The notes beneath the pieces were generated by a model. It did no database searches. It saw nothing but the letters and a program-made list of their open reading frames with translations, and was not told the origin of the DNA. A program made the translations under genes and the position numbers. Shown piece by piece: positions 1 through 7,200 of a stretch of DNA of 14,012 nucleotides; the first letter of the stretch is position 1; each line of letters starts with the position of its first letter. The stretch lies in assembly GCA_028694075.1 (NCBI GenBank), contig JAQUUD010000034.1:1-14012 (forward strand). The letters are read 5' to 3'. Origin of the DNA: Clostridia bacterium. Its GTDB lineage: Bacteria; Bacillota; Clostridia; Christensenellales; UBA1242.

Positions 1-824
1 TGATTTTTTTCCAGTTCCAAGGCTTTCTCAAGTTCTTCCTTGTTATCAAGCAGTTTTATAACTTTCTTTGCCTGTTCTGAAGATTCTCCGCTTTCGCTCA
101 TCAAATCCGCCGAACCTTTATGACTGATATCAAATCTATAACCGTTTAAAATCCTTCTTATTCCATCAATCAAATTGTTTACAATCATTTTAAAATTTTC
201 TATTTCAGCAAGCATATTATCTTGATTTTTCTCTATACTTTCAAGCATTCCGCCAATTGTTTTGCCTTGAAATTTCTGTGTTAAATAATTTGATGCGTCC
301 TCACAATAGTTCAACTTAGTATTAACTTTTATTGAGTTAGTAATATATCCATTTGAAGTTTGAATAAGCGTTAATGCTTGACCATCAACCATTGGAAAAA
401 TTTTAATTGATTCAATAACAAGGTTTTCATATCCATTCATATATATAACGGTTGGATAATTTACTGCTTTCGAAATCAAGTCGGCAAGTCCCGAAACAAT
501 TTCCGCTAATGATTTAGTGCGTTCTTCCAAAAGCTCTTTCACATCATTCAAAGCATTTTCGTCAAGCGGAATATCCTGCAAAAGATTATTCACATAATAA
601 CGATAACCTTGTGCTGTTGGAATTCGGCCTCCGGAAGTATGCACTTTTTTCAAAAAGCCCATTGCTTCAAGTGCGCTCAATTCGTTTCGAAGTGTTGCTG
701 TGCTTATGTTCCTAATATGCTTTTCTTGAACACTCCCGCTTGTAATCGGGCTGGCATCTTTTATATAGTCTTCAACTGCACCAATTAAAACACTATGTTT
801 ACGCTCTCCAAGTTTATTCGGCAT
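1..824 (-). CDS. hrcA: Heat-inducible transcription repressor HrcA (partial, C-terminus beyond window)
   Basis: HrcA is the cytoplasmic repressor that binds CIRCE operators and controls the class I heat-shock genes (dnaK and groE operons); its folding depends on GroEL. The frame is open for 274 codons from ATG at 824 to the window edge. Residues 1-60 form the winged-helix region (STATLRNELSALEAMGFL near 41-58). The family signature follows at 62-78 as HTSGGRIPTAQGYRYYV. The remainder is the GAF-like/dimerisation part, including a typical GMLESI-like segment and a charged EQAKKVIKLLDNKEEL region. Family members are about 340 residues, so roughly 65 are missing past position 1. AAAGGAG at 830-836, five bases before ATG, fixes the start. 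A CIRCE-like operator upstream implies autoregulation. In many Firmicutes grpE, dnaK and dnaJ follow hrcA, which here would lie left of the window (inference). Confidence 0.95.
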   Translation of the reverse strand, partial: MPNKLGERKHSVLIGAVEDYIKDASPITSGSVQEKHIRNISTATLRNELSALEAMGFLKKVHTSGGRIPTAQGYRYYVNNLLQDIPLDENALNDVKELLEERTKSLAEIVSGLADLISKAVNYPTVIYMNGYENLVIESIKIFPMVDGQALTLIQTSNGYITNSIKVNTKLNYCEDASNYLTQKFQGKTIGGMLESIEKNQDNMLAEIENFKMIVNNLIDGIRRILNGYRFDISHKGSADLMSESGESSEQAKKVIKLLDNKEELEKALELEKN

Positions 825-902
825 TTTTTCTCCTTTAAGTATTTAATTCATATAAGCGGACAGACAATCACAACTAGAATTTAGATTTTAACCTATCGAC
901 TG

Positions 903-929
903 CTAGCACTCTTATGTGCGTACTGCTAA
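903..929. promoter_or_regulatory. CIRCE-like operator (HrcA binding site), degenerate
   Basis: The CIRCE consensus is TTAGCACTC-N9-GAGTGCTAA. Here the left arm is CTAGCACTC (903-911, one mismatch), the spacer is exactly nine bases, and the right arm is TACTGCTAA (921-929, two mismatches). It lies in the hrcA 5' region next to the -10 element, the expected place for HrcA to block its own transcription. The identification combines the visible inverted repeat with the known HrcA-CIRCE pairing and with hrcA being the adjacent gene. Confidence 0.88.
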
Positions 930-957
930 TATATAATAAATTTTATTCAACTGTCAA
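928..957 (-). promoter_or_regulatory. hrcA promoter (sigma-A type)
   Basis: On the minus strand a perfect TTGACA (-35) occupies 957-952. The -10 is either TATATA at 935-930 (16-base spacing) or TATATT at 933-928 (18-base spacing). Transcription would start around 920-925, inside the CIRCE right arm, giving a leader of about 100 bases before the ATG at 824. Overlap of the operator with the -10/start region fits repression by steric block. Confidence 0.82.
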
Positions 958-1161
958 GTATTTATGTTAAGATTTTTTAGTTTTTTTAAATTTTGTGCAA
1001 ATTAACCATATTTTTTTGAAATCAGATAAATTTTTTACTTCGATTAATAAAAGTTTATTTCGTAAGTTAATAATGATTTATATATGTAAATAATTATAAC
1101 AGATAAATCTAATTTAAAATAATCTTTTTAGTTTAAATTTTATTCCATTTTCAAAAAACAG
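958..1161. other. AT-rich spacer between the divergent hrcA and rplS promoters
   Basis: About 200 bases of very AT-rich sequence with many A and T runs. I see no open frame with a ribosome binding site, no convincing hairpin and no further operator here. It separates the two divergent promoters, and its A/T tracts could act as upstream promoter elements, but that is inference. Confidence 0.6.
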
Positions 1162-1190
1162 TTGAAATTTTGTTCAATTTATGTTATTAT
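1162..1190 (+). promoter_or_regulatory. rplS promoter (sigma-A type)
   Basis: TTGAAA at 1162-1167 and TATTAT at 1185-1190 are separated by exactly 17 bases. Transcription would begin near 1196-1198, immediately upstream of the L19 leader stem, so the mRNA starts with the regulatory structure. Confidence 0.82.
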
Positions 1191-1199
1191 ACGAGAAGT

Positions 1200-1240
1200 C
1201 AGAGATGGTCCGCTATCGTTATGCAGGTATGAACATCTCT
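1200..1240 (+). promoter_or_regulatory. L19 (rplS) mRNA leader, putative autoregulatory structure
   Basis: A perfect 7-base-pair outer stem forms between AGAGATG (1201-1207) and CATCTCT (1234-1240). Inside it CCGC (1210-1213) pairs with GCAGG (1223-1227), leaving one A bulged, around a nine-base AT-rich loop. This compact element sits directly before AGGAGG and the rplS start. Position and layout match the L19 ribosomal protein leader known from low-GC Gram-positives, where it is thought to bind L19 for feedback control. The assignment rests on recalled family features and the stem pairing; a covariance-model search would settle it. Confidence 0.8.
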
Positions 1241-1256
1241 TTATAGGAGGAAAGTC

Positions 1257-1613
1257 GTGAATATATTAGACATTATTGAAAAAGAAAACGAACTTAAAGA
1301 CGCTCCTGAAACTCGCGTTGGAGACACAGTTAAAGTGTTTTTTAAGATTAGAGAAGGCGGGAAGGAAAGATTGCAAGCATATGAAGGTGTTGTAATTGCA
1401 AAGAAAAATGGAAGCATTCGAGAAACTTTTACTGTAAGAAGAATGACTTACGGTATAGGCGTTGAAAGAACATTTCCAGTGCATTCACCTTTAATTGACC
1501 ATGTTGAAGTTGTACGCAGAGGCAAGCCACGCAGAGCAAAATTATATTATATAAGAGGCTTAGCAGGTAAAGCAGCAAAAATCAAAGGCGACAAAAAAAT
1601 TATACAAAATTAA
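1257..1613 (+). CDS. rplS: 50S ribosomal protein L19
   Basis: L19 is a protein of the large ribosomal subunit located at the 30S-50S interface. The 118-residue product has the usual length (about 115) and the family hallmarks: VGDTVKVFFKIREGGKERLQ near 21-40, QAYEGVVIAKKNG near 40-52, the TVRRMTYGIGVERTFPVHSP core near 59-78, and a basic tail with RRGKPRRAKLYYIRGLAGKAAKIK. The start is GTG at 1257, preceded by AGGAGG at 1245-1250 with a six-base gap; no ATG fits as well. In many Firmicutes rplS closes an rpsP-rimM-trmD-rplS cluster. Here it stands alone with its own promoter, leader and terminator, so it is probably monocistronic. Confidence 0.98.
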   Translation: MNILDIIEKENELKDAPETRVGDTVKVFFKIREGGKERLQAYEGVVIAKKNGSIRETFTVRRMTYGIGVERTFPVHSPLIDHVEVVRRGKPRRAKLYYIRGLAGKAAKIKGDKKIIQN

Positions 1614-1674
1614 AGTCGCAGTTGCTAAACATTGCAACATTAACAAAGGCAATTCAAATTGCAGTAACTAAAAA

Positions 1675-1712
1675 AATAAACATATGCAAATCGCATATGT
1701 TTTTTTATTTTT
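1675..1712 (+). terminator. rplS intrinsic terminator, probably bidirectional
   Basis: The arm AAACATATGC (1678-1687), a five-base AAATC loop and the arm GCATATGTTT (1693-1702) form a perfect 10-base-pair hairpin. A T-rich tail (TTTTTATTTTT) follows on the plus strand. On the minus strand the hairpin is followed by TTTATTTTTTT (1680-1670), so it could also stop leftward transcripts coming from the minus-strand genes. It lies about 65 bases after the rplS stop. Confidence 0.9.
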
Positions 1713-1810
1713 AAAATTGATTATAATAGTAATTAAAGATTATTAAACTTATTATTTAATGAGGTTGCGATTTTGAACCTAAACAAAATATATATCTACT
1801 TTTCCAAGTT

Positions 1811-1845
1811 TTTTTTAAAATAAAAAGTCAGTTTTGAACTGACTT
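1811..1845 (-). terminator. Intrinsic terminator facing the minus-strand genes
   Basis: AAGTCAGTT (1825-1833) and AACTGACTT (1837-1845) form a perfect nine-base-pair hairpin with a TTG loop. Read on the minus strand it is followed by TTTTT-A-TTTT (1826-1817), a good terminator tail. The plus-strand tail is weak. It lies about 190 bases beyond the phosphohexomutase stop, so that mRNA would have a long 3' untranslated region. Together with the terminator at 1675-1712 it isolates the convergent rplS and mutase transcripts. Confidence 0.82.
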
Positions 1846-2038
1846 GAATGTTTTTAAATAGTTTTCAATCTTATTAATTCACATTAACTGAAGTAAAAAA
1901 CAAGCGACCGCCAAATCACAGGCATTTACAAATGGCTAATGTAATTCAAACTCATACTATGCAAATGAAAATGAACAAAAGCATTAAGTTTTAATTTCCA
2001 ATAAAATTCAAAATTAACAAGATAAGTTTATATTTGAG
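1846..2038. other. Intergenic sequence downstream of the phosphohexomutase
   Basis: Noncoding by inspection. The only open frame of note is a 20-codon ATG frame at 1932-1994 on the plus strand, with no ribosome binding site. I see no structured RNA, repeat or mobile element remnant. It is probably the 3' untranslated region of the minus-strand transcript that ends at 1811-1845. Confidence 0.5.
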
Positions 2039-3469
2039 TTAACTTTGTTTTTGATTAACCCCAATGAAATCTTCGTATATTTTTATGTATTTATTGCATT
2101 CTTCCTTATTTTTCATTTCAGCAAAAATTCTTACCACATTCTCAGTTCCACTGAAGCGAATAACTCCCCAGTAACCATTTTTATAAATCATTTTACAGCC
2201 GTTTGTATAACTAACTTGTATGATTTCATTCGGCGTTAAAGGTAATTTTTTCTCTATAAACACTTTATTAATTATTTCCGCTCTTTTCTTTTTTGTTAAT
2301 GGATAAGCCAGTTCCAAAACTTCACACGGATAATTCATTTCTCTTTTTAGGTCATTTATAATAACCTTAATGCTCTTATTTTCTCTTGAAAGAATGTCAA
2401 GCATAATAATAGCTGGCAACAGCCCGTCTTTATAGGCAAGATGCTGTTTGATTGCAATTCCGTTGCTTTCTGCGCCCATAAGCATATTTTTATTTTTTAT
2501 TAAAGCGCTGGCAATAAATTTAAAGCCATTTTTTACATTATATGTTTTCAATCCGAACTTATCAGAAATTTTGTCAATTAATCCAGTCAAGGCAGAATTT
2601 TTCACAAAATTACCTTTTATATCCTTATTTTTTATAAAATAATAAAAGAAAACTGCGGATATCATATTACAATCGTATGCCTCGCCATCTTTATCTAAAA
2701 TTGTTATTCGGTCGCCATCAGCATCAAAAGCAAAACCTATGTCATAATTGTTCGCTTTCATTTTTTCGATTTGGTCTGAAACATTATGAACATAAGGCGC
2801 AGCAACTTTATAATCAAAATACGGGTCAACATTGCTTTTCATAATTTCATAATTTTTTATTCCAATCTTTTCACATACGGCTTTAATACATTCAACGCTA
2901 CTTCCGTGAAACGCGTTAAATAACACCTTAAAATTTTTCTTTCTGATGTTTTCGCAACTCACAAAACTTGCAATGCTGTTGCAATAAGGCTTTAAGTCAT
3001 CAGTCAAAATAATTAATTTTTGCTTTTCTGCCTTATCAAAGTCCAGTGTTCTAATTTTAGAAAATTCGATTTGGTTTGCAATTTTTTCAATTCTTTTATT
3101 AAAAGCATCACTTTCTCTGCCAAACTCAATAAAAACTTTAATACCATTATAATAATAATAATTATGGCTTGCCGTTATTTGCACGCCAAGGCTTGCATTT
3201 TTTGTTTCAAATGCAATTAATGGCGTCGAAACAGCATTTTTAAAAAATCTAACCTTTAATCCGTAAAATGCGAAAACTTCGCTAATCCATTTTGCAAAAA
3301 AAATGCCCATAAACCTGTTGTCAAAACCAACATTAACGGGCTTGTCCATTTTTTTGTCTTCTTTTAATATCTGGCAAATTGCATAGCCAATCTTTTGAAC
3401 GCTTTGCTTTGTGAAATCATCACCGACAATCCCCCTAAATCCGCTCGTGCCAAATTTTATCTTGTGCAT
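2039..3469 (-). CDS. Alpha-D-phosphohexomutase (phosphoglucomutase/phosphomannomutase family)
   Basis: Enzymes of this family move phosphate between C1 and C6 of hexose phosphates (glucose or mannose; the substrate is not decided by sequence alone) through a phosphoserine, feeding nucleotide-sugar and glycan synthesis. The 476-residue protein has all four domains. GTSGFRG is at 7-13. The catalytic loop is ITASHN at 98-103, with Ser101 the phosphoserine. Mg-binding DADGDR is at 249-254. The sugar-contact loop is GAESNG at 332-337 (usually GEESGG or similar), followed by KDGLLPA. The phosphate-binding loop is RFSGTEN at 438-444. Two departures stand out: the bases after the catalytic Asn encode four tyrosines where family members usually have a Pro-containing stretch, and the first Glu of the sugar loop is Ala. 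The ATG at 3469 has only a modest upstream GGGGGA element. The gene lies 41 bases after the 203-residue gene and is probably cotranscribed with it. Confidence 0.93.
   Translation of the reverse strand: MHKIKFGTSGFRGIVGDDFTKQSVQKIGYAICQILKEDKKMDKPVNVGFDNRFMGIFFAKWISEVFAFYGLKVRFFKNAVSTPLIAFETKNASLGVQITASHNYYYYNGIKVFIEFGRESDAFNKRIEKIANQIEFSKIRTLDFDKAEKQKLIILTDDLKPYCNSIASFVSCENIRKKNFKVLFNAFHGSSVECIKAVCEKIGIKNYEIMKSNVDPYFDYKVAAPYVHNVSDQIEKMKANNYDIGFAFDADGDRITILDKDGEAYDCNMISAVFFYYFIKNKDIKGNFVKNSALTGLIDKISDKFGLKTYNVKNGFKFIASALIKNKNMLMGAESNGIAIKQHLAYKDGLLPAIIMLDILSRENKSIKVIINDLKREMNYPCEVLELAYPLTKKKRAEIINKVFIEKKLPLTPNEIIQVSYTNGCKMIYKNGYWGVIRFSGTENVVRIFAEMKNKEECNKYIKIYEDFIGVNQKQS
3146..3165. repeat. 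ATA/TAT trinucleotide microsatellite inside the mutase catalytic loop
   Basis: A run of ATA/TAT triplets gives four consecutive Tyr codons (TAT x4, residues 104-107) directly after the catalytic SHN of the phosphohexomutase. Such a tract can change by slippage in whole codons without breaking the frame. It is described separately because it falls in the active-site loop. Confidence 0.75.
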
Positions 3470-3510
3470 TTAATTCCCCCAAACTGTTTGAAATAACTTA
3501 TTAAAAACAA

Positions 3511-4122
3511 TTAAACCGTTTCGAATGTAATACTAATATTTTGAGAAAAATCGAAATCAATATTTTGACGAATTAATTGATATCTGAAAGTTATTATCAT
3601 AAAACTTGGTTCTTCTGTGTTTGGACTGGCTGGAATATTTATCGGCTCTATAAGTTGGTCTGATGTTGTAACCGGAAAACTTCCGTCCTGCCCACTGACA
3701 CTGTTTTGAGTTTCAACGCAAGTAATAAATCTAGGATTATCGGCATAAATCGGATCTGAATCAAATGCAACATTGGAAATTGAAACTTTAACTTCTTTTT
3801 CAGGATTTCTATTAATTACTGTAATCCTAATTTCGGCTTCTATTAACTGATTATCATCATCAGTTGAGAAAATAATATCTGGAACACTCCATAAGTCAAC
3901 ATCTAATTCGCCATCTTCCGTATTCGCTTCAAAATGATTATTTTCGTCATTAGACCATTCAGCGTCCGCATTTATATCCAAATATAAATTAGTATCAGAA
4001 AATCTAAAGGAGATTTGATTTCTGATTCTACTAAATGGTTGCAACAGAGTAAAAATAGCGAAACCCAGCAAGGTTAAGACCAATATTAATGATACTCCTG
4101 TAAATAATGAACCTCTACGCAT
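3511..4122 (-). CDS. Membrane-anchored extracellular protein of unknown function (203 aa)
   Basis: I do not recognise a specific family. The N-terminus is short and basic (MRR), followed by one hydrophobic segment at about 5-28. There is no lipobox and no clear AxA signal-peptidase site, so it is probably a signal anchor with the C-terminus outside, although cleavage cannot be excluded. The exported part is acidic, with a DDEN-rich patch at 54-75 and another at 87-95. It alternates polar and hydrophobic residues like a beta-sandwich (for example IEAEIRITVINRNPEKEVKVSIS at about 94-116). That pattern is reminiscent of TasA/camelysin-type exported proteins, but I see no diagnostic motif. AAAAGG at 4129-4134 precedes the ATG. 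The gene follows the giant lipoprotein gene by 169 bases and precedes the phosphohexomutase by 41, suggesting a surface role alongside the lipoprotein (inference). Confidence 0.8.
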   Translation of the reverse strand: MRRGSLFTGVSLILVLTLLGFAIFTLLQPFSRIRNQISFRFSDTNLYLDINADAEWSNDENNHFEANTEDGELDVDLWSVPDIIFSTDDDNQLIEAEIRITVINRNPEKEVKVSISNVAFDSDPIYADNPRFITCVETQNSVSGQDGSFPVTTSDQLIEPINIPASPNTEEPSFMIITFRYQLIRQNIDFDFSQNISITFETV

Positions 4123-4139
4123 TTTATTCCTTTTATCTT

Positions 4140-4168
4140 ATTATAACTATTTTCGTCAAAGAAATCAA
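4140..4168 (-). promoter_or_regulatory. Probable promoter of the 203-aa surface protein gene (and possibly the mutase)
   Basis: On the minus strand TTGATT (4168-4163) and a perfect TATAAT (4145-4140) are exactly 17 bases apart. Just upstream, at about 4178-4207, is a pure A/T stretch of A-tracts on the transcribed-sense strand, resembling an UP element. The start would fall near 4133, at or inside the AAAAGG ribosome binding site, so the leader would be extremely short. That lowers confidence. Read-through from the giant gene is an alternative, because I see no GC-containing terminator hairpin in 4123-4291. Confidence 0.5.
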
Positions 4169-4291
4169 AATTATTTCATTTTTTTATTATTTTTTTTATT
4201 ATTTTTAAAATTTCTATTTTGTTATTTTGAGATTTTTGTAATTTTCATTAAGTAAATTCAATAAAAATTCAGTTTTTATTCTTGCTAATAA

Positions 4292-7200
4292 TTAATTATT
4301 TTGTTCAATAAACGCGTTGTTTTGATTATCTAAAGAGATGCTTATTGTCAAATATTCGCTATCCTGCATATTTGGAATTTCAGTTGGAATTCCTTCGTCA
4401 TCATAAGAATAATGACCAGAATAATAAGGGTCAGTTGATGCTCTTTCAGCCAATTCCAGCATTCGCCCATACCCAAAGTATGTGGACGGCGTTCCCGTGA
4501 TTTCAGTTGCCTGACTTACTGCATAACCAAAGCCCAAAATTCCGCCATATCTTAATGTTACAATTCCATTGTTTTTCATATCTTTTATGTTTACATAAAT
4601 ATGAGAATCGGAATAACTTTCAAACAAATTATAAATTTCCTGCTCAGTGACATCATCATATATAATAATTTCGCCTTTATAATTTTCACCTGTATCAGCA
4701 AAAACTCCGCCAATAAGCCCGCCCACATAAGTGAACATAGTTCCATTGAATATGGTTGCATTTATGTTTATATCTGCCATATTTACACAACCATTTAAAA
4801 CATTATCATAAGCAGATTTAACATAATCTTCATAAGTTTTATAGGTGTTTATAATCTTTCCAACCAATCCGCCAACATAAATTTTATAAACGCTGTCCGT
4901 TGCAACATTAATTTCACAATCATCTGATGTTACACAGTTTTTTAATACTGAATTTGATGCGGTTAGGGTTGAACTTAATGTAACAGTTGGCTGATAAGTT
5001 ATTTTTCCAACAATTCCGCCTGCCGTAACGCCTGTTGTTGGAACATCTCCAGCATTTGCATTAATGTTTATTATTCCACCAAATGTTGCATTTATGAGAT
5101 TACCGCCCAGCATTTCGCCAACAATTCCGCCCGTTATAACTGGGCTGTTTGTTGCCCAGCCTAAATCCACAGAGCAAACAATATCTTGCAATGTGCCATT
5201 ATACATAAGCCCTACAACTCCGCCAACGGCAGTCGGTAAAATAGGAGATGTACGGAAGAAATTGCTTGCAGTTATGCCGGAAATGTTAACACTGCTTATT
5301 GTTCCAGAGTTTTCTCCGGCAATTATTCCACCATACGCTGTCGCCCTTACAAATTGGTTTTCATTAAGCACAATATCAATAATTCCAACCGATATGTTTG
5401 TGCCGATTTTTCCGAACATTAAGCCAGCAATTTCTGCCATTGAAGCAATTTTGTTATCAACTTCTGCATAAGAAATTGAACCGGCATTATTTGCAACCCC
5501 AAGAATTGCACCCGCATAAGAAACGCTGGTTGTTTTTTTGGTTGTATAAATTCCAACAATATTAGTTGTTGCTCTTGATGTATAACTTGCCCTTGCTGAC
5601 ATTGAACTTGAAATATTTTTGATTGTGAAATTGTTTGAAGCAACGCCCACAACACCGCCAACGCAGTAATGCCCGATTATCACAAGCCCTTCGGTTAAAG
5701 AATAGCCAAAACCATTGACTTTAACATTATATAACTTTCCGCTTTCCAGAGATCCTGCCAAAGTTCCGACATTTGAAGTGTTTGGCATATTAATATATTT
5801 CGGTTTTAAGTTTAGATTTTTTATGCAACCTTCGCCGGTTGAACCACTGCCAACTTTTGCAAATAAACCGCCGTTAACTAAACTTTCTTTTGTGTCAATT
5901 ACAAAACCGGCTATTGTCATATTATTACCTTCCAAATCGCCTTTGAAAACTGTTTTATAAATTTTTGAAGCGACAATATTCTCCGCCTCATAATCAATTA
6001 AGGATACAATTCTGAAATAATTCGAATTGATATTTTTATTTGAACTAATAAGCACAATACTTTCAAAATCTTTCGCTGATGAAATTGTGAAAGGATTAAA
6101 CAAACTGCCCTCAGTTTGTCCTGTTTCAATGTATACATATGTGGTTTCTCCAGTTGTTGGGTCCACTGTAATATTTGCAGGGTCCAAACTCTTTTTGCTG
6201 TCTGATTTTATATTCGGAGCAACAAGTTCAAGTTTGCCATAAATAAATCTTTGATGCTCGCCAAACTTAACGAATTCAATTTCAGAATTTCTGGACGGAT
6301 AAAACCAAACACTTTCAGTTTTGTGTGATGCAGATGAAATTATAAAACTATCAAAGAAACTTGCGTAAGCAAATTCCGCTTCACTAAGATATGAAACACC
6401 ACTTACGGAAGTCCGGTTCACAGTGCTGTTAATTGTTCCCAAAAGATAAATACTGTTTTCAACGACACCTTGATTTGTTTGTATCTCATTGTTAACAATA
6501 TAACCATACGCAGTTTGTCCACTTTGACCAAAAGTTGTTGTTGAATAAGTGTTTTGAATTAAGCCAGCATTGTTAAACACAAAGCCTGTTCGATGTGAGT
6601 TTGAATATATTGGAATATTTGAATAGCAATCACTTATTTTACTGAAATTGTCATAAACAAAGCCCGAAACCTGAGTGTCAGAACTTATTATTTTTTCTGT
6701 TCCACGGCTGTAAATTGTTGTTTCGTTAAAAGCACCTGATACATATGAAGTTGAAATGTGAGCATCTGTTGTTATCGAAACGCCATTTTTTATCACAAAT
6801 CCAGCAGTATGGTTTGAAATATCACCGCTTCTGTTAACAATTCTTGAATTAGTTACATATGAACTTGAAATATATTTTTCATTTATGCCAACAAAGCCCG
6901 CAACATTTGCAGTTGCCACAAGGACAATTTCAACTTGACTGTTTGTTATGTATCCACGATTATGCCCGACAAAACCAGCAATATAATTTTCAGTTACTGT
7001 TGAACTTTGCCCGCTTACTGAAACAGTTGCAATTACAAGACTTTCGCAAATAACTGCACAATTTGTAATTGAACCATTGTTATATCCTGCTATAAATCCA
7101 AAATTAATCGCCGATGCACTGCTAATTTCAACTCGCGTACTTACCGCAATTCTTACTGTTATATTTTTAAGCACAGTGCCCGCTAAAACATCTCCGAACA

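Noticed and set aside
1620..1662. Weak hairpins GTTGC/GCAAC and GCAATT/AATTGC after the rplS stop
   Set aside because: The stems are short, without T-tails, and a much better terminator follows at 1675-1712. No regulatory role can be supported.
1761..1779. Short AGGTT/AACCT inverted repeat between the two terminators
   Set aside because: The stem is only five pairs, the loop is nine bases and there is no T-tract on either strand, so it is not supported as a terminator or operator.
1932..1994. 20-codon plus-strand frame beginning MANVIQTHT, vaguely like a flagellin N-terminus (MAxVIxT)
   Set aside because: The resemblance covers about seven residues, there is no ribosome binding site, and nothing flagellin-like follows the stop. 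Chance similarity is more likely than a gene remnant.
4037..4122. Possible type IV prepilin signal (RRG followed by a hydrophobic segment) in the 203-aa protein
   Set aside because: The Glu at position +5 of the mature pilin is absent (Gly instead), and no pilus assembly genes are in the window. A simple signal anchor explains it better.
4292..4490. Search for an LPXTG, choice-of-anchor or type IX sorting signal at the end of the giant protein
   Set aside because: The C-terminal residues are polar and end in IEQNN, with no hydrophobic segment or motif. The N-terminal lipobox is the only visible anchor.
5064..5471. 135-codon open frame on the plus strand inside the giant gene
   Set aside because: It lies antisense to GLUG repeats, and its Pro-rich translation is the reverse reading of Gly-rich repeat codons. 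It has no ribosome binding site. It is a by-product of the repeat composition.
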